DNA of 64,000 nucleotides from Poteriospumella lacustris (lineage: Eukaryota > Sar > Chrysophyceae > Chromulinales > Dinobryaceae), in contig SMOI01000038.1 in NCBI GenBank assembly GCA_008000375.1, positions 7,923-71,922 of the forward strand, given 5' to 3'. Positions 54,246-64,000 of the stretch are shown here, piece by piece. A model generated the notes under the pieces. The model made no database searches. It was not told the DNA's origin and was given only the letters and a program-made list of their open reading frames with translations. The stretch's first letter is position 1. Each line of letters begins with the position of its first letter. The translations under genes were made by a program, and so were the position numbers.

Positions 54246-57200
54246 ATGATAGCTGCTCTGATTGTTGCGGCTTTGTTTCACTCCCTGCTCGTGAATCACG
54301 TAAATGGGAGGGCTTTCAAAGATCTTTTGTATGAAGATATTGAACATCAATCGAAAGATTTACGAAGCCCCTTTGCCCATGTCAAATCGGCTCACGAGCT
54401 GTATGGTTTGTCAGCAGCGAAAGCTAAGGTAAGGAACTTCAGCAAGTGTTCATTCTCCCCCCCCCCAAATAACGATTCCTTGTGCTCATTTGAAAGGATG
54501 GATTTGAATGTTCTCCATCAATTATACGTGTAAGTCGATTATCTGACTTGCAACAGGACAAAAGAAGACCACAGATTTTGATTAGTGGAGAGATCCACGG
54601 TGACGAGCGAGTGGTAAGCACTTGGCATATCTAATCGGTGCCACGTAGATCGTTGATCATGGTTGTCATGTTATTGTGCTTAGGGCCCGCCCAGTACACT
54701 TCATACATCACAGCTCCTTATTTGGAGTGCTCTTTGCGAAGTTGAAGGTGACACAAGTTATTGTAACAAGCTCCAAGATTGGTTTCAAGTCAGCCCTGCT
54801 CAGCGACGATGGTTGGCATTTCTCGCCACAAGTCGAGATTCAATACTTATCCCCGCAGCAAATTGTTTGGGTCACAAGTTTCGAAGGAGAGATGACAACT
54901 TCATCGATCCAAATCGTGATTTCCCTTACAGTCGGAAAAATAATGCATGCTTACTGTCGACAACTGCCAAAATATTCGACCGCATTATGAAAGACAACAT
55001 TATTCAAGTTGTTGTCACCTTTCATGCCGGCATGGCAGCACTGGGCTACGAATGGGGTTCGAAGAATCACCCGTCGCCAACTGATGCGAGTCCTGACGAC
55101 AATGCCAACAAGCAGTTGGCTGCTCTCTATTCTCAATACGGGAGCCACGCGGGTGACGGGAGAGCTAGTTATCGAGGTATCAAAGTGCCATCATGATGAT
55201 CTTGACGTTCAACGATCCATTGATTGACTTTTTTCTTTTTCTTTCACAGTGAACCGTATCAACAGTATCGTTTATGCAGTCGATGGAGGAATGGAGGACT
55301 GGATGTACGCAGCGGGGTGGGACAAGAGTTTATTGCGCCAAGACTGCCTTGGCAAGAAAGCAACTGGTGGGCCATCCTATTCTCGCTTTTTACAAAGTGC
55401 TACCAATGCGACCAGCTTCTTGCGAACCCGACAATTGACAGAAAAGGCAACTCGTCAACAGGACAGCTCAGCCGCGATGCCGTTAGATGGAAATCGCGCT
55501 TTGGTGTTCTTGGTGGAAACTTCTGATGCAAAGACACCGGCTGAATCGTCACTCGGTGGTGGCCAAGAGGTAAATCGATTCATTCTGTTCCTCACGGATT
55601 CCTTTTTACGAGAAGTCATGCTTATCATCATGAACGCTCCTTGTTGTGCAGGTTTTGCTTCCTGATGGCAAAGAAAATGGACACGTTCCGCGAAATGTGC
55701 GGTTGAGTTTGATGGCAATTGATCTGCTCGAGCCGTATGTTTGTTTTTCTCAGGCTACCATGAACTCTTCGCCTCCTGTCTTTGACGCCAATCGAACCCA
55801 TCACACCAATGTGCCATCTGTTTCATCGTTCCTTCATTTGAAATGGTATGTCGGTGGTGCTCATCAAGTTGACAAGACTTTCCTCACGCTATCACGGGCT
55901 CCTGTGACAACATCAATTATTGGTAAAGCCTGGTCTCAGTTGTTGGATATATTGCCCACCGATACGGCGTTAGATGAATTATTGGCACAACGAGTCAGCA
56001 ACCACAGTCATGCCAGCGTGGGCAGTAGCAAACATCGTAATGCTGCTCGCCTGATCTCTCCAGTCATGACTGGGCCGTCTCGTTGGTATGATGCACGCAA
56101 TTCTTCACAATCAGGGAAAGGCGCAATTGAATCCAACCAGTTGGATCCTCTTCATCCAAAGCACGAGTTCGTTCTAACATTGAACCTGTCTCGAGTGTTT
56201 TCGCATCGTAAACGGAAGCTGTCCGATCCTCTATCTGGATTGGGGAGTTTGGATTCCTCGGCGTCTTCCTCATCTGCAGCATCCTTCATTTGGCCTGGAT
56301 CTTCTCGCGATGAAGAACCACTGCCATCTGAAGAGAAGAGTAGTGGACACTCTGACTCGCGAGAGTCCCTCAAGGTGAAAGGAACAGGAGCAGCAGCTTC
56401 CACGATGGCATCTGCCGTTTCTGGTGTGCATGATCGCTTGCGATCACGTCGCCTTCGTCAGTACAACGATGTCGATAAACAGTCCATCATCATCAGTGAG
56501 AGGGAATTATCGATTTCTCTTTCATCGTCGTCAGCAACACCATCAGTGCGCGGTAAATATTGGGTAGTTGCCTGGGCAGTTGTTGATCAAGACTTCGGCC
56601 ACGTTGGACAGGGTTTCCCAAGTGAAAGTGGGCCAATGTCGTATTATTCAAATATTCGTACTCATTCTGATACGAAGTGTGTTCCCACTGGACCAGAACA
56701 GCGCACATGTCGAGGGCGTCGGTATTGGCCGTCTGAATTGATTGAATTGGATGTTTCTGATGATGGAACAGTGACGCATATGAGCCCTGTACTGCATTGT
56801 GCGGCATGGACACGTCCAATCGAAGGAAATGGACAGGGGCATCATACTACTGCCCACGGTGAAGATCTTGTCACCAACACCGATACCACTGAACATGCAC
56901 CCCAACCAGCGATTCCAAGTTTACAACCGGATATTGAGAGTTCCTATTTGTTTGAGCGATCGTACATGATGACAATCATTGCCTTCGCAATCGTGGGTTT
57001 GCTTCTTTGGCATGGCGCATCTTGCTGGCGTCGCCATCGTATTTATGCATCTGTGATGGGTAACAAGTATCTGCAGCTACCGACAGGGTTTCGGTCATCA
57101 CCTCCGTCTCCTGGGACACTTTCCAACTCTTCATCGGCATCATCCTTTTCGTCCGCTGCATCATCTGCCCCATCGTCTCCGAAGCCGCCTTCATCGGCTA

Positions 57201-57247
57201 TTTCACCTGTACTGTCGACCGCAACTCTTCAAGCACCTTACGCCTGA
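54246..57247 (+). CDS. M14-family carboxypeptidase-like membrane protein (882 aa, five exons)
   Basis: Exons 54246-54428, 54557-54613, 54684-55176, 55250-55569 and 55652-57247 join with continuous frame. A signal peptide occupies residues 1 to ~21 (MIAALIVAALFHSLLVNHVN). Exon 2 carries the first zinc-ligand motif HxxE (GEIHGDER). Exon 3 has DPNRDFPY, the family's substrate-binding Asn-Arg region, and TFHAGMAALGYEWG with the third zinc His. Exon 4 has ALVFLVETSDAKTP, where Glu is the probable catalytic residue. All main catalytic residues therefore appear intact, and it should be a zinc metallocarboxypeptidase facing the lumen or outside. About 400 further residues follow, including Ser-rich sequence and one transmembrane span (about 789-808, MMTIIAFAIVGLLLW) before a short basic and Ser/Pro-rich cytosolic tail. 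Substrate unknown. Confidence 0.88.
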
Positions 57248-57495
57248 GGACAAGACCTTTCCCTTTCTTTTATTTTATTTATAGGATTGACGGTAGGTCC
57301 TTCTTATCTATTCGCTATCGGCTTTGCTGAGAAGCTGAATATGTTTCCCCAGTTCTTTTAAGGATACTTTTGTTACTATAAACACAATCATCATCATCCG
57401 TGTAAATTAATTTGGCGTAAAATAAGATCGTACACGAAGTGTCGCAGGTGTTAACTTTAACCCAGTGTCTTGCGATGCACCGAAGTGCCACATGG
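57248..57495. other. 3' flank of the carboxypeptidase gene
   Basis: About 250 bases of AT-rich sequence up to the edge of the inverted repeat. Nothing else is seen. Confidence 0.4.
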
Positions 57496-58442
57496 CGACA
57501 AATGTGTCCCTTACCCGACATCTGACAAGTGACGACTTTTCCGGCCTTCCGGCCATGGGTCCAATACCAAAAAACCCACCGCTCGCCTGCGAGACACACT
57601 GATTTGTTCCCACACACTCGATCGCTTGGTGGTGTGTGGGCGGCGAAAACCAAGTCTCTTCAGCATGTCCTTTTTCGCTATTTGCTACTCAAGGCTAGCA
57701 AGTCGTTGGTTTTCTTGCGGAACACAAATCAGGATCATACAAATCGAATAGTATCAAAATGGTGAAGACTCAAACCGCTTCCAAGGTAAGTGGCCAGAAA
57801 TGTGCGAGAAGTTTCAGTCGATCAGCAATTAATTCGTCATTCCATGCTTTGTGTTCTTGTCAATCAATTGAATTATTTTAGCCAAGACTTTACGTCAAGG
57901 GTACCTTCCTTGGTTTCAAGAGGTATGCACACTTGCACAATTGATTTCGAAATTTTCTGGTCTGGTTGCTCACCATGAACTGCAATGTTTTGCTTCCACA
58001 TTTACAGAGGACGAAGAAACACCTACCATCACACCTCTCTTGTGAAGGTTGACGGTGTCAACGACGTCGAGGGCGGCAACTTCTACATCGGAAAGAAGAT
58101 TGCTTACATCTACAAGGCTCCTACCGCCGTCAAGGGAAGCAAGTTCAGATATGTTTGGGGTAAGGTCACCAGAACCCACGGTGCCAACGGTGTTCTCCGC
58201 GCCAAGTTCGCCACCAACCTCAACGTAAGTTCAGTGATTTGTTTGCTGTTTTTTTCTTTGAAGAGTTCAGAATATAACGCTGTGTCTTTGCTTGTCTTGT
58301 CTTCTCTACAGCCTGAGTGGATCGGCAACAGCGTCAGAGTCATGTTGTACCCCAGCAGAATCTAAATCATCAGCACGAGCATTCATTTGTAAAAATATCC
58401 TGATGTAATTGCTGGAGATCATCACCAACTCTACCCTTTGTT
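57496..58442. repeat. Left arm of a 947-bp inverted repeat containing a complete eL33 gene
   Basis: The arm pairs with 58903-59849 read backwards; paired positions sum to 117345 throughout. Exons, introns, 5' flank (263 bases) and ~77 bases of 3' flank are all included. I see one mismatch near the outer edge (57504). At both ends the match stops abruptly. Confidence 0.93.
57759..58365 (+). CDS. RPL35A: Ribosomal protein eL33 (RPL35A), copy 1
   Basis: Exons 57759-57785, 57882-57922, 58008-58224 and 58312-58365 give 112 residues, the usual eL33 length. The protein begins MVKTQTASKPRLYVKGTFLG, continues FKRGRRNTYHHTSLVKVDGV and HGANGVLRAKFATNLNPEWI, and ends RVMLYPSRI, all characteristic of the family. 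eL33 is a structural protein of the 60S subunit. The first intron comes after nine codons, as is common for ribosomal protein genes. Codons are strongly biased (AAG, GTC, ACC, GGC). The gene has an exact twin in the inverted repeat at 58980-59586. Confidence 0.97.
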
Positions 58443-58902
58443 AAGTGTTCTTCTTGTTTGAGTCTAGCTTTCCAGTTCTTTTGAAGTTCTTCAACTTGTG
58501 AGATTGGTCAATGGTTTTTTAATCGGCAGCCTTGGTCACTTTTGAAATAACGAAAGCCGCGAAACAGAATTAAGTTGCTGTTCGATGACTACGGAAGTCT
58601 TGCTGTCCTCTCTCTGGTATGCCGACGTCACCTGAAGCAGATTAGTCCCGTCGGATTCTCTGTCCGAGGTTCACGACTTCACGACGCAGTTGATTGCGAC
58701 GAAGACAAAGAATTCAACTTTCTTGATAGAATACTCGCCCAACTTACTCTGCCACCCGACCGTAGTGCTGTCCTGAGTTGTGATGATTTGGTGGAATGTA
58801 AAGCTGATCGAACTACTTTTTATCGCGACCTATCTCCTGTGTTGATGATTTCACAAAGGCGTTCGAAAGTCTCTCAATAAGAACGAAAAACACTAAAAAC
58901 CA
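58443..58902. other. 460-bp spacer between the inverted repeat arms
   Basis: The unique spacer holds an open plus-strand frame (about 58575-58880, 101 codons, no ATG start) that reads protein-like sequence such as LDRILAQLTLPPDRSAVLSC. It has no recognised domain. It could be an exon fragment caught during the rearrangement or chance. Confidence 0.45.
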
Positions 58903-59849
58903 AACAAAGGGTAGAGTTGGTGATGATCTCCAGCAATTACATCAGGATATTTTTACAAATGAATGCTCGTGCTGATGATTTAGATTCTGCTGGGGTACAA
59001 CATGACTCTGACGCTGTTGCCGATCCACTCAGGCTGTAGAGAAGACAAGACAAGCAAAGACACAGCGTTATATTCTGAACTCTTCAAAGAAAAAAACAGC
59101 AAACAAATCACTGAACTTACGTTGAGGTTGGTGGCGAACTTGGCGCGGAGAACACCGTTGGCACCGTGGGTTCTGGTGACCTTACCCCAAACATATCTGA
59201 ACTTGCTTCCCTTGACGGCGGTAGGAGCCTTGTAGATGTAAGCAATCTTCTTTCCGATGTAGAAGTTGCCGCCCTCGACGTCGTTGACACCGTCAACCTT
59301 CACAAGAGAGGTGTGATGGTAGGTGTTTCTTCGTCCTCTGTAAATGTGGAAGCAAAACATTGCAGTTCATGGTGAGCAACCAGACCAGAAAATTTCGAAA
59401 TCAATTGTGCAAGTGTGCATACCTCTTGAAACCAAGGAAGGTACCCTTGACGTAAAGTCTTGGCTAAAATAATTCAATTGATTGACAAGAACACAAAGCA
59501 TGGAATGACGAATTAATTGCTGATCGACTGAAACTTCTCGCACATTTCTGGCCACTTACCTTGGAAGCGGTTTGAGTCTTCACCATTTTGATACTATTCG
59601 ATTTGTATGATCCTGATTTGTGTTCCGCAAGAAAACCAACGACTTGCTAGCCTTGAGTAGCAAATAGCGAAAAAGGACATGCTGAAGAGACTTGGTTTTC
59701 GCCGCCCACACACCACCAAGCGATCGAGTGTGTGGGAACAAATCAGTGTGTCTCGCAGGCGAGCGGTGGGTTTTTTGGTATTGGACCCATGGCCGGAAGG
59801 CCGGAAAAGTCGTCACTTGTCAGATGTCGGGTAAGGGACATATTTGTCG
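58903..59849. repeat. Right arm of the 947-bp inverted repeat
   Basis: Mirror image of 57496-58442. The outer boundary is at 59849, where similarity ends after GGACATATTTGTCG. Confidence 0.93.
58980..59586 (-). CDS. RPL35A: Ribosomal protein eL33 (RPL35A), copy 2
   Basis: Exons 59560-59586, 59423-59463, 59121-59337 and 58980-59033 encode the same 112 residues as copy 1. Introns appear identical too. The two copies point at each other, 3' end to 3' end, with 614 bases between stop codons, and each has its own copy of the 5' flank. Both look intact, so both are probably expressed. A collapsed or misassembled palindrome should be excluded. Confidence 0.95.
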
Positions 59850-60030
59850 GCATCTGACATGGTGATTCACCGTTTGATTGATCCTTCACAGACGCTGATG
59901 AATCGTGCGTCTTATGTATGCGAAAGAGACCTAAGGCAAGCAACGCACATGACAACTTCTGCAAACAAGACAAGCGGAATCAAGGAATTGTATTGCTTCT
60001 TCTTTATCTTTTGATAGCAATAAATCGCGG
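59850..60030. promoter_or_regulatory. Gap between inverted repeat and the next plus-strand gene
   Basis: About 180 bases. With the unique part of the eL33 5' flank it separates two genes transcribed away from each other. No motif recognised. Confidence 0.35.
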
Positions 60031-63000
60031 ATGTCTGTGCATTTGGTCAGCACAGATGGAACAAACCATCGCCCTATGTAAGTATCGCTGCAATTCACAT
60101 CTAATTGCCTCAATATGGTACACTGATGCGACTATTTTGCTAAATCAGAAATGGAACAAATCAAGTGATATTGCAGGAGGTGCAAGACTTGAAGCAGAAG
60201 GTAACCTTCATAAGTGTCTGAGTTTTGTCCATTCGGCGGTTGAGTTTCAGCGTCTTCGACCTCCTTTCTGTAGATTCAACAATCAGGTCACGTGTCTTTT
60301 CTACAAGAACCAGAAAAGAAGTTCTGGCAGGAATTGGTGGATTCTAACATTCGCGCTGGATCCCTGGCATGCCTATGGTGCTTGAAAGCTCAGCTCAATA
60401 AGCGTCTTAGTGCTGCTTTCAATAAGTGGAAACTCAATGCAACATTGATGGCGATTGAGGAGAAACGGCGCAAAGAAGAAGCGGAACAAAAAAGCAAGCC
60501 TCTCCTCGAAGCTATCAGTGTTTTATCAAAGTACACGGATCAAGCGCGACAAGAAAGCAGCTTCTTGTCGCGGCTAGCAGATACCCGACCAAAAGCTTTT
60601 ACAGTTACTACCACCACCAGAATTGGCGGAACCCAAGACCAGCTGCCAAATGAGTCCACTCCCACACGAAAGCCGACAGCTGTTTCGTACAGCCCTCATA
60701 ACGAAAGTCTGGATCTCCTACAAGACGAAACGGAGCATTTCGCCAAATTGTCTCACGCCTTACTCGACAAGGACACAGATCCGGAGACCAAGCGGAAAGT
60801 GTTGAGTAAGTTTATCATAACATGACTCGTTTCTTGCAGGTTTCCTTTATGATCAACATTTGTACCTTCATTTGCACAGTGAACATGGCGAAAAACTTTC
60901 CGCCTCTGACGGGTAACGCATCGGCACCCACACATCCAACTTCATCATCCACCGCCAGCAGTGATTCTCTTCATAAGGCCTCGCTGTTACCACGAGCGGC
61001 GATAGATCATTCTTCCCCATCAGCGTTTGAAAAAGAAAGTTGGAATGAGTACCAGCGGTCACGCTGGAGATCCAGTTTAGACCTGATCGGCAATGATCAT
61101 CCTTCGTCCAGCCGATATCCCAGCAACGATAGTGTACACTCACGTCATAGTCGTCATTCACATTCATCACGACCTCAACTGTCCCTGTCTCCTTCACGAG
61201 TGCATCAATCACAAGATGAATTGACTCAATTTCTGCAGTTCCGTCGTGATTCGAATGGACAATACGTGAGAGGTTTACTGGTACCATCTCCGGCACGTCC
61301 GAGCTCCACACCACCTCACGGTGGTGCAGCATATCCTGCTGCCTCATCAGACGATCGATTCCATCACGTGCTCTCACAAGCAGCACGCCATCTACACAAC
61401 GATCCTCGCCATCCTCCCCATCATCATCACCAGCAACAACAACACCATCATGGAACACAGTCCAAACCTCGCGATCCTCATCGTCGTAGTGATAGCCCCC
61501 ATGCCACACATCCTCGAGATTACGCAGAAGACGATGGAGATGGAGGATATCATAGTGATCATCACTCACAATACTCGGCGTATTCCGATATCAAGTAGGT
61601 TTTGTCCCGAGTGTGTGTGCTGTGCAGTCGTTCTCACCGTAGATGTTGTATGCGCGTGCTGTTGCTGATGTGTAGGAGTACCCATTCTTCAGGACGCAGC
61701 CGAAGTGCATCACCAAGCGCCATCCCGGGTTATTTACAAGTAACAAGGTCTTCGTTGAAGAAAACTCGTGCAGCTTCACCTCCGTATCATCACTATCCGG
61801 GTCCACATGGAACCTCATCGTCGGTCGCAGGACCACCGCCACCACCTCCCAGCACTTTTGGACACCAAAGCTATGCACCCAACAACCATCAGCAGCAGCA
61901 GTACCCAACTCACCCTCATCATCATCATTCGCAACCGTCTTCACGTAGTTCTAGCCGTGGACGATCCAATGAGGTGCGGTCGTCGACCTCACGTGCGCCA
62001 CCTGCGGCGACAGCGGCTGCTCAAACATATGTCAATACGGCACGTAATGCGCAGCTGCATCGTCGTCCTGATCCATCGGAGATTGAGCAGCGAAGTAACA
62101 CGCCGACTCAACGACTCGATCGTCACGATCGCCACATCCAGCCATCGTCAGCTCGGCAGCCGTCTGACCACCGCCACCTCCATCATCATCACCAACAACA
62201 ACAGCAGCAGCATCATCATCCGTCGAGACGCCCAGGTCCTGCCACACCACCCTCTGAGTCTGCACGAGTCGATGGAACTACGCCGTCGTTCGCATCTCCG
62301 CAATTCTATGATGCCTCGCATTATCCACACTTAGACAATTCACCCGTGACCAAGGCGGCCTTGGAATCGTCGTCGTTGAATTTCGAAGCGTATCATCGGG
62401 GGGTACAGAAAGCACGTTCGTCTTCGCATGAAGGTGAAGGCGATGATCAAGAGTATCACGGAAAGGATTTGTTGGCGTTATCAACAATGAGTCATGGCGG
62501 TGCAGAACCTTCTCATCATCCACCACCATCAGCGCCAGCGCCCGCGCCATCTATGTTGTCATCGGTACCACCGGCGGTGGAATCCGACTACGTGGTCGAA
62601 GATGTCGATTCTGTCAGTCATTTGAGCCACCGTAGTACTGGCAGCAGTGCACATAGCCATCACAGTCATCAAAGCGGTGGTGGCAGCCATTACAATGGCA
62701 ACCTTCACAGCCATCCCAGTGGTGGTCGCCATCACAACAAGAGCCACCCTGCGGGCCAACTGTCACAACCACCGCCGCCTCCTCCTCCATCGACGTCGTC
62801 TGTCGTCACATCGTCGTCATCGTATGAGTCGTATCATCCTCGCACCGACAACGATCACAGTGCCTACGATGAGGACCATCGTCGATCGTCTCATGACTCT
62901 CGTCGTGACCATCATCACCAACACCAATACCAGCACCCGCACCCACACCCGCACCAGTCTCAACAACATCATCACGAGTACCATCCCGAGGACCCCTATC

Positions 63001-63296
63001 ACGGGCACCCCCACCATTCCCGTCACAACCATGTACCGAGCAGTGGTCAAAGTGTTGCCAGTCAACACTCGCATTACTCACAGCAGTCGAGACGGAGTCA
63101 CACCAGTCAACAAAGTCACCATACACAACGTTCGTCTGCCACACAACGTACGAATCGCTCATCCCAAAGTTATCGTAGCCAAACCAGTCATCATACGGCC
63201 GCCACCGGTGGTATGGAACGTGCACAATGGAAGCTACTGTATGGCGACTTGCAAGATGTGGGGCGCAGGGACTGGGAATGTTCGTTGCGACGTTAA
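60031..63296 (+). CDS. Coiled-coil / His-Ser-Gln-rich low-complexity protein (988 aa, five exons)
   Basis: Exons 60031-60077, 60149-60200, 60274-60805, 60880-61594 and 61676-63296 join in frame. The start is the ATG at 60031 (MSVHLVSTDGTNHRPINGTN). A short coiled coil (VILQEVQDLKQKIQQSG) leads to a helical segment (about residues 40-110) with LNKRLSAAFNKWKLNATLM and a charged Glu/Lys helix. From ~200 onward the protein is mostly disordered: His, Gln, Ser and Pro runs such as PPHHHHQQQQHHH and repeated HSHHS patterns. The last ~25 residues (MERAQWKLLYGDLQDVGRRD) look more ordered. No known family is recognised. His/Gln-rich disordered regions suggest a scaffold or phase-separating protein, but this is speculation. 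The overlapping antisense frames are composition artefacts. Confidence 0.75.
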
Positions 63297-64000
63297 TCAT
63301 GTCACTTGCAACTACTTGATTGTTGTTGTTGTTTGGTATCGTTGGTTGCTCCAAAAACAATGAAGCTTCATGTACATGTATGTACATATATGAAATCCCA
63401 TCGGTGTAAGGGGGCGGGGGCTCCGCCACTTGTTTGGGTGGCGGTGCCCATCGTTTATTGTAAAAAAACGCCCTTCTTCTTTTTCTTCGTTGTGACCTCG
63501 TCGTTTTCCCTCCCTCCGTCTTCGCGAGGGAATTTCGGGAAATCAGAGGAAGACCGACAGTTAGTAGAAAGAAGAAGTGTGCACGTTTCCTGTGTTGCAG
63601 TTATGCAGCGAACTAGACACTCACAGATCTCTATACCTCCTCAAAACACGTAGAAAAAGAAAAAATCCGGTTGATTGGCGTTGTTTCTTTTCTTTGTCTT
63701 TTTGGTTGGCTTTCCGAATACAATTATTTTTGCGCTGTTGTGAGGTTTATTGTTTGTAATCTAATCTCTCTGGATAGTTGATTGGGCCTAACAAGGGGAG
63801 TGGTCGGGCACGATGCACACGATGTTGGAAGGTCAGGGTCGAGGGTCGGGCATCGGGCGTCGGGGGTCGGGCGAGAGCACGCCGCCTTGGTGTTCATTTG
63901 TAAGTACGTATGAAAAATGAAGGGTGGCTGTGTGGCGTTGCTGGATGTGGTTCATTAGTATGAAGAAACGATTTCGTAATACACAATTATCCGACCAAAT
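63297..64000. other. 3' flank, no gene seen
   Basis: About 700 bases after the last gene. It includes a G-rich stretch at 63830-63880 with imperfect GGTCGGG repeats (GTCGAGGGTCGGGCATCGGG and similar). No coding, tRNA or repeat family recognised. Confidence 0.45.

Noticed and set aside
1-64000. CRISPR arrays, prophages, insertion sequences, operons and bacterial defence systems
   Set aside because: None seen. Spliceosomal introns, ribosomal protein eL33, RTF1 and a pol III tRNA gene show this is a eukaryotic nuclear genome, and no transposase, reverse transcriptase or integrase motif was found.

Overview
The window is protein-coding DNA from a nuclear genome of a microbial eukaryote. Most genes have few, short GT-AG introns (about 60 to 110 bases), both strands are used, proteins carry long Ser/Thr/Gln/His runs, and the only RNA gene I see is a pol III tRNA-Cys with internal A and B boxes. 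I cannot name the organism. A protist such as a stramenopile is a guess, based on gene style, long calcium/IQ proteins, soluble-adenylyl-cyclase-like proteins and a plant-type NBP35 lacking the CPxC motif.

Layout. 1-3702: a minus-strand IQ/coiled-coil protein with zinc-finger-like Cys clusters, running off the left edge. 4224-5891: a TPR protein with a probable mitochondrial presequence. 5.7-9.0 kb: a rearranged block. A frameshifted DUF285 (BspA-type) repeat gene lies between two ~500-bp direct repeats of the junction between the TPR gene and a convergent 180-residue gene, and the right-hand copy carries a short telomere-like CCCTAA array. 9172-9404: a 13-bp minisatellite. 9883-17552: a giant EF-hand/IQ protein. 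17.9-27 kb: a small membrane protein, a J-domain protein of the DnaJ-X type, a one-repeat Myb of the SHAQKYF class, and two unrecognised proteins.

27.5-43 kb holds two tandem paralogous ADCY10-like proteins of about 2,250 and 2,290 residues (two cyclase domains, P-loop ATPase, long helical C-terminus). They have diverged overall, yet share a 608-bp tract, nearly identical at DNA level, covering the core of cyclase domain 1. This suggests recent gene conversion.

43-63 kb is a denser run of mostly housekeeping genes: prephenate/arogenate dehydratase, a small membrane protein, a class II-like eIF4E, the Paf1-complex subunit RTF1, an exostosin-type glycosyltransferase, NBP35, tRNA-Cys, a membrane-anchored M14 carboxypeptidase, two convergent copies of ribosomal protein eL33 in a 947-bp near-perfect inverted repeat, and a low-complexity His/Ser/Gln-rich protein. 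Exon structures were rebuilt by hand from splice signals and frame continuity; each spliced CDS given has a consistent frame.

The strongest unusual signals are the gene-conversion tract in the cyclases, the eL33 inverted repeat, and the duplication plus telomeric-repeat scar around the DUF285 gene. I did not find a defence system or any clearly new multi-gene system.
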